A DNA stretch of 64,000 nt, taken from the NCBI GenBank assembly GCA_963693285.1, contig OY848917.1:7202118-7266117 (forward strand). Direction: 5' to 3'. How positions within the stretch are numbered: position 1 is the stretch's first letter; the number at the start of each line of letters is the position of its first letter. Below, one piece after another: positions 55,705 to 64,000 of this stretch. Source of the DNA: Xestospongia muta (lineage: Eukaryota; Porifera; Demospongiae; Haplosclerida; Petrosiidae). A model generated the notes under the pieces. That model was given only the letters and a program-made list of their open reading frames with translations, ran no database searches and was not told where the DNA came from. Position numbers and translations under genes: made by a program.

Positions 55705-56605
55705 AACAATTATTATATTATAAAGGAAGCATTCAGATCACAAATGATCCCAGTAAATTAAAAATGGAATAAAATCAATAGAGTATAAAAGCATTTAAAT
55801 TGAAATACACTTAGAATTTAACTACATTATATCACACTTACAAACTATTATATATTAATGGAACATTCAAATTAAAAGAAATCACAGCAACATAACAATA
55901 GAATAAAATCAATAGAGTAAAATTAGCATTACATTGAAATACACTTAGAATTTATACTACATGATATCACACTTACAAACTATTATATTGTAATGAGAAC
56001 ATTCAGATCACAAGTAATCACAGCAACATAAAAATGGAATAAAATCAATAGAGTAAAATTAGCATTACATTGAAATATACTTAGAATTTATACCACATTA
56101 TATCACACTTACATCCTATTATATTGTAATGGTAACATTCAGATCACAAGTAATCACAACAACATAAAAATGGAATAAAATCAATAAAGTAAAAAAGCAT
56201 TACATCGAAATACACTTAGAATTTATACTACATTATATATCACACTTACTGGCTGTTATGTTGTAATGAGAACATTCAGATCACAAGTAATCACAGCAAC
56301 ATAAAAATGGAATAAAATCAATAGAGTAAAAAAAGAATTACATTGAAATACAATTAGAATTTATACTACATTATATCACATTTATTTCCTATTATATTGT
56401 AATGGTAACATTCAGATCACAAGTAATCACAACAACATAAAAATGGAATAAAATCAATAAAGTAAAAAAGCATTACATCGAAATACACTTAGAATTTATA
56501 TTACATTATATATCACACTTACTGGCTGTTATGTTGTAATGAGAACATTCAGATCACAAGAATCACAGCAACATAAAAATGGAATAAAATCAATACTGAA
56601 ATAAA
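55705..56605 (-). repeat. Satellite array 4 (intron between B copy 2 and A copy 3)
   Basis: Six to seven monomers, including a shortened one (TATTATATATTAATGGAACA near 55846). The block matches 62305-62790 closely. Confidence 0.95.
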
Positions 56606-56816
56606 ACATAACATTAACAACACGAATTGCGAAATCTAATAATCTTAACCTTTTCCAGTAACATTATGAACTTAAGCTGTACTTGTTTGTTTCTTTGTGT
56701 TTTTTTCTTACATTACTATAATTTCTATGTTATATTTCCGTTAGTAATTACTATACATTTATTTACACAGCTTAAAGATTACAATAAAACATACCAATTC
56801 TTGTCATTTGAGTTAC

Positions 56817-56915
56817 CTTAGTAACAATGTTCAGGTCAGCATTGTGGTTGACTAATATTTCAACAATCTTTGTATGTCCTTCATAACTTGCATAATGAAG
56901 GGCCGACCATCCATC
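56817..56915 (-). CDS. A-type ankyrin exon, copy 3
   Basis: 33 codons, phase 0, same peptide as copy 2. Flanks from about 56.05 to 57.4 kb match 60.38 to 61.7 kb at a constant offset of 4333 bp. Confidence 0.88.
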
Positions 56916-57598
56916 CTATTGTAACAACAAACAAACTAGTAACAGTCAAATTAGACTACTAATAGTACAAAGACAAACTTCATAAAAATATCTTAAATTT
57001 TAATTTTCCACTTTAATTGTCATGATACAATATAATATTCTTCTACATTGTCTATATGTAGCTCGTGTTTTACATTTATGACATGACTACATCCATTACT
57101 AATGAGCATTTTTTGAATTTTTTAAACAAATAATCCAGCATTTGACAAGAACATAACTCATTGTTCTTCGTGTTATCAACTATCGTTACATCAGTACTTC
57201 AATAGGAGGTACATGCAAGTATAATACACTTTGATATCTTCAGAATTTTAAAAGATACTTTAAAGATAAATAAATCATGCTTCACATCAAGATCTTCATC
57301 ACTATGCTATGTGTGCATCTGAATTGATCATTTAAAAAGTCATAAAACATGTTGTCTTTATTGAACTCATAGAAAAAAAACAATTACACTTTTTGCTTAA
57401 TATTATCGTGTAGACTTAATATCCTGTTCTCCTTCCAATATTAATCTTATTGAGCATATTACTACAGAAAACAATTCAATATTTAACAGTATCACTACAA
57501 TTATAAGACTATCATAATTAACAACTTTCTTTTAGACAAAAGAACTTCTATTTTATCTATATTTATATAGGGCTTGTTGTACACACATAAGCACTTAC

Positions 57599-57697
57599 TC
57601 TGTTAATAAGATCTAAATTGGCTCCTTTCTGTGTTAGAATCAAAACAACATCTTTGTGTCCCTTCTTTGCTGCTAAAATGACTGGAGTAGATCCTTC
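57599..57697 (-). CDS. B-type ankyrin exon, copy 3
   Basis: 33 codons, phase 0, as copy 1 but ending LDLINR. The upstream intron unique sequence is cut short 20-30 bp beyond the exon, where satellite begins directly (CACTTACTACCTATTATATC at 57722). Confidence 0.88.
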
Positions 57698-57719
57698 CTA
57701 AATATATTATAATAACATA

Positions 57720-60700
57720 ACACTTACTACCTATTATATCGTAATGGAACATTCAAATTAAAAGAAATCACAGCAACATAACAATAGAATAAAATCAATA
57801 AGTAAAAAGGCATTACAATTTGAAATACACTTAGAATTTATACTACATTATATCACATTTATTTCCTATTATATTCTAATGGTAACATTCAGATCACAAG
57901 TAATCACAGCAACATAAAAATGGAATAAAATCAATAGAGTAAAAAAAAATTACATTGAAATACACTAAGAATTTATACTACATTATATCACACTTACTCC
58001 CTATTATATTGTAATGGGAACATTCAGATCACAAGTAATCACAGCAACATAAAAATGGAATAAAATCAATAGAGTAAAAAAAGAATTACATTGAAATACA
58101 CTTAGAATTTATACTACATTATATCACACTTACTCCCTATTATATTGTAATGGGAACATTCAGATCACAAGTAATCACAGCAACATAAAAATGGAATAAA
58201 ATCAATAGAGTAAAAATAGAATTACATTGAAATACACTTAGAATTTATACTACATTATATCGCACTTACTCCCTATTATATTGTAATGGGAACATTCAGA
58301 TCACAAGTAATCACAGCAACATAACAATAGAATAAAATCAATAGAGTAAAAAGGCATTACAATTTGAAATACACTTAGAATTATACTACATTATATCACA
58401 CTTACAAACTATTATATTGTAATGGGAACATTCAGATCACAAGTAATCACAGCAACATAAAAATGGAATAAAATCAATAGAGTAAAAATAGAATTACATT
58501 GAAATACACTTAGAATTCATACTACATTATATCACACTTACTCCCTATTATATTGTAATGGGAACATTCAGATCACAAGTAATCACAGCAACATAAAAAT
58601 GGAATAAAATCAATAGAGTAAAAATAGAATTACATTGAAATACACTTAGAATTTATACTACATTATATCACACTTACTCCCTATTATATTGTAATGGGAA
58701 CATTCAGATCACAAGTAATCACAGCAACATAAAAATGGAATAAAATCAATAGAGTAAAATTAGCATTACATTGAAATACACTTAGAATTTATACTACATT
58801 ATATCAGACTTACAAACTATTATATCGTAATGGAACATTCAAATTAAAAGAAATCACAGCAACATAACAATAGAATAAAATCAATAGAGTAAAAAGGCAT
58901 TACAATTTGAAATACACTTAGAATTATACTACATTATATCACACTTACTAGCTATTATATTGTAATGGGAACATTCAGATCACAAGTAATCACAGCAACA
59001 TAAAAATGGAATAAAATCAATAGAGTAAAAATAGAATTACATTGAAATACACTTAGAATTTTACTACATTATATCACATTTATTTCCTATTATATTCTAA
59101 TGGTAACATTCAGATCACAAGTAATCACAGCAACATAAAAATGGAATAAAATCAATAGAGTAAAAAAAAAATTACATTGAAATACACTAAGAATTTATAC
59201 TACATTATATCACACTTACTCGCTATTATATTGTAATGGGAACATTCAGATCACAAGTAATCACAGCAACATAAAAACGGAATAAAATCAATAGAGTAAA
59301 AAAAGAATTACATTGAAATACACTTAGAATTTATACTACATAATATCACACTTACTTCCTATTATATTGTAATGGGAACATTCAAATTAAAAGAAATCAC
59401 AGCAACATAACAATAGAATAAAATCAATAGAGTAAAAAGGCATTACAATTTGAAATACACTTAGAATTATACTACATTATATCACACTTACAAACTATTA
59501 TATTGTAATGGGAACATTCAGATCACAAGTAATCACAGCAACATAAAAATGGAATAAAATCAATAGAGTAAAAAAAGAATTACATTGAAATACACTTAGA
59601 ATTTATACTACATTATATCACACTTACTTCCTATTATATCGTAATGGAACATTCAAATTAAAAGAAATCACAGCAACATAACAATAGAATAAAATCAATA
59701 GAGTAAAAAGGCATTACAATTTGAAATACACTTAGAATTATACTACATTATACTACACTTACTTCCTATTATATTGTAATGAGAACATTCAGATCACAAG
59801 TAATCACAGTAACATAAAAATGGAATAAAATCAATAGAGTAAAAAAAAATTACATTGAAATACACTGAGAATTTATACTACATTATATCACACTTACAAA
59901 CTATTATATTGTAATGGGAACATTCAGATCACAAGTAATCACAGCAACATAAAAATGGAATAAAATCAATAGAGTAAAAATAGAATTACATTGAAATACA
60001 GTTAGAATTTATACTACATTATATCACATTTACTTGCTATTATATTGTAATGAGAACATTCAGATTAAAAGAAATCACAGCAACATAAAAAAATGGAATA
60101 AAATCAATAGAGTAAAATTAGCATTACATTGAAATGCACTTAGAATTTATACTACATTATATCACACTTACAAACTATTATATTGTAATGAGAACATTCA
60201 GATTAAAAGAAATCACAGCAACATAAAAAAATGGAATAAAATCGATAGAGTAAAATTAGCATTACATTGAAATACACTTAGAATTTATACTACATTATAT
60301 CACACTTACAAACTATTATATTGTAATGAGAACATTCAGATCACAAGTAATCACAGCAACATAAAAATGGAATAAAATCAATAGAGTAAAATTAGCATTA
60401 CATTGAAATATACTTAGAATTTATACTACATTATATCACACTTACATCCTATTATATTGTAATGGTAACATTCAGATCACAAGTAATCACAACAACATAA
60501 AAATGGAATAAAATCAATAAAGTAAAAAAGCATTACATCGAAATACACTTAGAATTTATACTACATTATATATCACACTTACTGGCTGTTATGTTGTAAT
60601 GAGAACATTCAGATCACAAGTAATCACAGCAACATAAAAATGGAATAAAATCAATAGAGTAAAAAAAGAATTACATTGAAATACAATTAGAATTTATACT

Positions 60701-60935
60701 ACATTATATCACATTTATTTCCTATTATATTCTAATGGTAACATTCAGATCACAAGTAATCACAACAACATAAAAATGGAATAAAATCAATAAAGTAAAA
60801 AAGCATTACATCGAAATACACTTAGAATTTATATTACATTATATATCACACTTACTGGCTGTTATGTTGTAATGAGAATATTCAGATCACAAGAATCACA
60901 GCAACATAAAAATGGAATAAAATCAATACTGAAAT
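57720..60935 (-). repeat. Satellite array 5 (intron between B copy 3 and A copy 4)
   Basis: About 24 monomers, the longest block and the most homogeneous. A divergent monomer type (AACATTCAAATTAAAAGAAA ... AAAAAGGCATTACAATTTGA) recurs several times, giving a higher-order pattern. Confidence 0.95.
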
Positions 60936-61149
60936 AAAACATTACATTAACAACACGAATTGCAAAATCTAATAATCTTAACCTTTTCCAGTAACATTAT
61001 GAACTTAAGCTGTGCTTGTTTGTTTCTTTGTGTTTTTTTCTTACATTACTATAATTTCTATGTTATATTTTCGTTAGTAATTACTATACATTTATTTACA
61101 CAGCTTAAAGATTACAATAAAACATACCAATTCTTATCATTTGAGTTAC

Positions 61150-61248
61150 CTTAGTAACAATGTTCAGGTCAGCATTGTGGTTGACTAATATTTCAACAAT
61201 CTTTGTATGTCCTTCATAACTTGCATAATGAAGGGCCGACCATCCATC
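61150..61248 (-). CDS. A-type ankyrin exon, copy 4
   Basis: 33 codons, phase 0, same peptide as copies 2 and 3. Confidence 0.88.
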
Positions 61249-61932
61249 CTATTGTAACAACAAACAAACTAGTAACAGTCAAATTAGACTACTAATAGTA
61301 CAAAGACAAACTTCATAAAAATATCTTAAATTTTAATTTTCCACTTTAATTGTCATGATACAATATAATATTCTTCTACATTGTCTATATGTAGCTCGTG
61401 TTTTACATTTATGACATGACTACATCCATTACTAATGAGCATTTTTTGAATTTTTTAAACAAATAATCCAGCATTTGACAAGAACATAACTCATTGTTCT
61501 TCGTGTTATCAACTATCGTTACATCAGTACTTCAATAGGAGGTACATGCAAGTATAATACACTTTGATATCTTCAGAATTTTAAAAGATACTTTAAAGAT
61601 AAATAAATCATGCTTCACATCAAGATCTTCATCGCTATGCTATGTGTGCACCTGAATTGATCATTTAAAAAGTCATAAAACATGTTGTCTTTATTTGCAC
61701 TCATAGAAAAAAAACAATTACACTTTTTGTCTAATATTATCGTGTAGACTTAATATCCTGTTCTCCTTCCAATATTAATCTTATTGAGCATATTACTACA
61801 GAAAACAATTCAATATTTAAAAGTATCACTACAATTATTAAACTATCATAATTAACAACTTTCTTTTAGACAAAAGAACTTCTATTTTATCTATATTTAT
61901 ATAGGGCTTGTTGTACACACATAAACACTTAC

Positions 61933-62031
61933 TCTGTTAAAAAGATCTAATTTGGCTCCTTTCTGTGTTAGAATCAAAACAATATCTTTGTGTCCCTTCT
62001 TTGCTGCTAAAATGACTGGAGTAGATCCTTC
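61933..62031 (-). CDS. B-type ankyrin exon, copy 4
   Basis: 33 codons, phase 0. It is nearly the same as copy 2, exactly 6600 bp away, and shares the LDLFNR ending, but has one base change making NQIR-type codon AAA/AAT near the middle of the ANLD turn. Confidence 0.85.
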
Positions 62032-62304
62032 CTAAATATATTATAATAACATAACAGTTAAATATTATCTATAGAAACACTGTTGTATATGTATTGCATC
62101 ACTATACTAGTAACATTATAAACTAAGACAACATTATCATAATAATTATTCTTACACCTAACATACAAACACAATTAAATAACACCTTCAAAGAAAGACT
62201 TGAAACAAAATCTAATGCTTATTCATATTTTTGATAGAATAAATTCAAGAATTTTTTTTTGCCATAATAGCAAAACACATGTACAAATGTCAACTAGAAC
62301 ACTT

Positions 62305-62935
62305 AACAATTATTATATTATAAAGGAAGCATTCAGATCACAAATGATCCCAGTAAATTAAAAATGGAATAAAATCAATAGAGTATAAAAGCATTTAAAT
62401 TGAAATACACTTAGAATTTAACTACATTATATCACACTTACAAACTATTATATATTAATGGAACATTCAAATTAAAAGAAATCACAGCAACATAACAATA
62501 GAATAAAATCAATAGAGTAAAATTAGCATTACATTGAAATACACTTAGAATTTATACTACATTATATCACACTTACAAACTATTATATTGTAATGAGAAC
62601 ATTCAGATCACAAGTAATCACAGCAACATAAAAATGGAATAAAATCAATAGAGTAAAAATAGAATTACATTGAAATACACTTAGAATTTATACCACATTA
62701 TATCACACTTACATCCTATTATATTGTAATGGTAACATTCAGATCACAAGTAATCACAACAACATAAAAATGGAATAAAATCAATAGAGTAAAATTAGCA
62801 TTACATTGAACTACACTTAGAATTTATACTACATTATATCACACTTACTGGCTATTATATTGTAATGAGAACATTCAGATCACAAGTAATCACAGCAACA
62901 TAAAAATGGAATAAAATCAATACAGTAATAAAGCA
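62305..62935 (-). repeat. Satellite array 6 (intron between B copy 4 and A copy 5)
   Basis: Four to five monomers, matching 55705-56190 at offset 6600 and then diverging in its final units. Confidence 0.95.
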
Positions 62936-63142
62936 TTACATTAACAACATGAATTGCGAAATCTAATAATCTTAAATTTCCTGTAACATTATGAACTTAA
63001 GCTGTGCTTGTTTGTTTCTTTGTGTTTTTTTCTTACATTACTATTATGATTATGTTATATTTTCATTAATAATTACTATACATTTATTTACACAGCTTAA
63101 AGATTACAAAAAAAACATACCAATTCTTGTCATTTGAGTTAC

Positions 63143-63241
63143 CTTAGTAACAACGTTCAGGTCAGCATTGTGGTTGACTAATATTTCAACAATCTTTGTA
63201 TGTCCTTCATAACTTGCATAATGAAGGGCTGACCATCCATC
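63143..63241 (-). CDS. A-type ankyrin exon, copy 5
   Basis: 33 codons, phase 0, [20 protein letters not shown], then [13 protein letters not shown] (Val for Ile). Its flanks resemble those of the left-hand gene's exon 3683-3781 more than the other A copies (both share GGGCTGACCATCCA and an AGAATTCAAAAA stretch nearby). It is the most 5' ankyrin exon seen. Confidence 0.88.
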
Positions 63242-63783
63242 CTATTGTAACAAAAAACAAACTAGTAACAGTCAAATTAAACTACTAACAGTACAAACAC
63301 AGAATTCAAAAAATATCTTAAATTTTAATTTTCTACTTTAAATGTCATGATACAATATAATATTCTTCTACATTGTCTACATGTAGCTCATGTTATACAT
63401 TTATGACATGACTACATCCATTTGTAATGAGTATTTTTTGAATTTTTTAAACAAATAATCCAGCATTTGACAAAAATGTAACTCATTGCTCTTCGTGTAA
63501 TCAACTATCATTACATCAGTACTTCCATAGGAGGTACATGCAAGTATAATACACTTCTATATCTTCAGAATTTTAAAAGATACTTCAAAGATAAATAAAT
63601 CATGCTTCACATCAAGATCTTCATCACTATGTTATGAGTGCACCTGAATTGATCATTTAAAAAGTCATAAAACATGTTGTCTTTATTTGTCAATTTGTGT
63701 TAAATAAACAGGAAAATTAATCACTGCACTCATAGTAAAACAATTACATTTTTGCCTAATATTATCGTGTAGATTTTAAATAT

Positions 63784-63828
63784 GTATATCCTTCAAAGCT
63801 TGCATAATGAAGGACCAACCATCCAACC
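63784..63828 (-). pseudogene. Truncated A-type ankyrin exon
   Basis: About 45 bp of an A exon (WLVLHYASFEGYT-like) with mutated codons follow an acceptor-like CTAG. The second half and the donor are absent. It is fused to intron sequence on its other side. Confidence 0.6.
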
Positions 63829-63904
63829 TAGTGTAAGAACAAACAAACTTTTAACAGTCAAATTAGACTGCTAACAATACAAACACAGACTTCACAAAAG
63901 TGGT

Positions 63905-64000
63905 TACCAACTGGTTTAGGTTTTGCACTTAATACAAATATATAAAGAGAGACCATCAACAGTACCAACAGCACCGAACAAGTTTGTTGCTCTTTTGACT
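63905..64000 (-). repeat. Copy of the 4120-4200 segment at the right edge
   Basis: GCACTTAATACAAATATATA and the following ~75 bp match 4124-4200 with few changes, including the frame KRATNLF-x-AVGTVDGL on the minus strand. It shows that the two ankyrin loci share more than the exons. Confidence 0.8.

Noticed and set aside
54360..61154. Three near-identical 64-codon plus-strand frames (54360, 56627, 60960)
   Set aside because: They are antisense to the conserved intron just downstream of the A exons. Their similarity comes from segmental duplication, not protein conservation.

Overview
The window looks like nuclear DNA of an early-branching animal, most likely a demosponge of the Amphimedon type. 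The evidence is very AT-rich sequence, short GT-AG introns, ankyrin repeats encoded one per ~99-bp phase-0 exon, and a local abundance of Death-fold and ROC-COR (Roco) GTPase modules. The species is an inference; no marker gene fixes it. All gene models were assembled by eye from splice signals, intron phase and family similarity.

Layout. 1-3475: satellite of ~136-bp monomers. 3683-7609 (-): 5' end of an ankyrin-repeat gene with its start codon, running off the left edge. 6655-7105: fold-back element in its first intron. 10319-10787 (-): transposase-like relic. 13532-20989 (-): gene with a frame-broken Death-like exon and a CARD-like exon; one of its introns holds a second, inverted and diverged array of the same satellite (14260-16950). 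21584-26367 (+): ARHGAP39/Vilse-type MyTH4-RhoGAP gene with two U12-type introns and a damaged RhoGAP end. 27575-30860 (-): complete nine-exon SDR42E1-like NAD(P)-dependent dehydrogenase. 33602-34948 (-): decayed Death-domain cassette. 35360-49183 (-): large Roco gene or gene cluster with ankyrin exons, ROC-COR, short acidic linker exons, a second ROC-like GTPase and two Death domains. 51571-63241 (-): tandem array of two ankyrin exon types (A and B) separated by satellite-filled introns, with very recent segmental duplications. The right edge carries sequence that also occurs near 4.1 kb, so the two ankyrin loci are related.

How the parts fit. In the phases I can read, the ankyrin, ROC-COR, linker, ROC and Death exons from 49183 down to 35360 join without a frame break. 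This suggests one very long protein resembling DAPK1 without the kinase but with a duplicated GTPase half. The A/B array upstream is also phase 0 and could be spliced in, giving a locus whose ankyrin number changes by unequal exchange. ARHGAP39 and SDR42E1 are ordinary conserved genes that converge on each other.

The most unusual signal is the satellite. Read on the strand that matches the host ankyrin genes, nearly every monomer carries an acceptor-like end (ATAATAG), exactly three variable bases, then a strong donor (GTAAGTG). Each monomer is therefore a ~133-nt intron-like unit, and neighbours are separated by a variable triplet.
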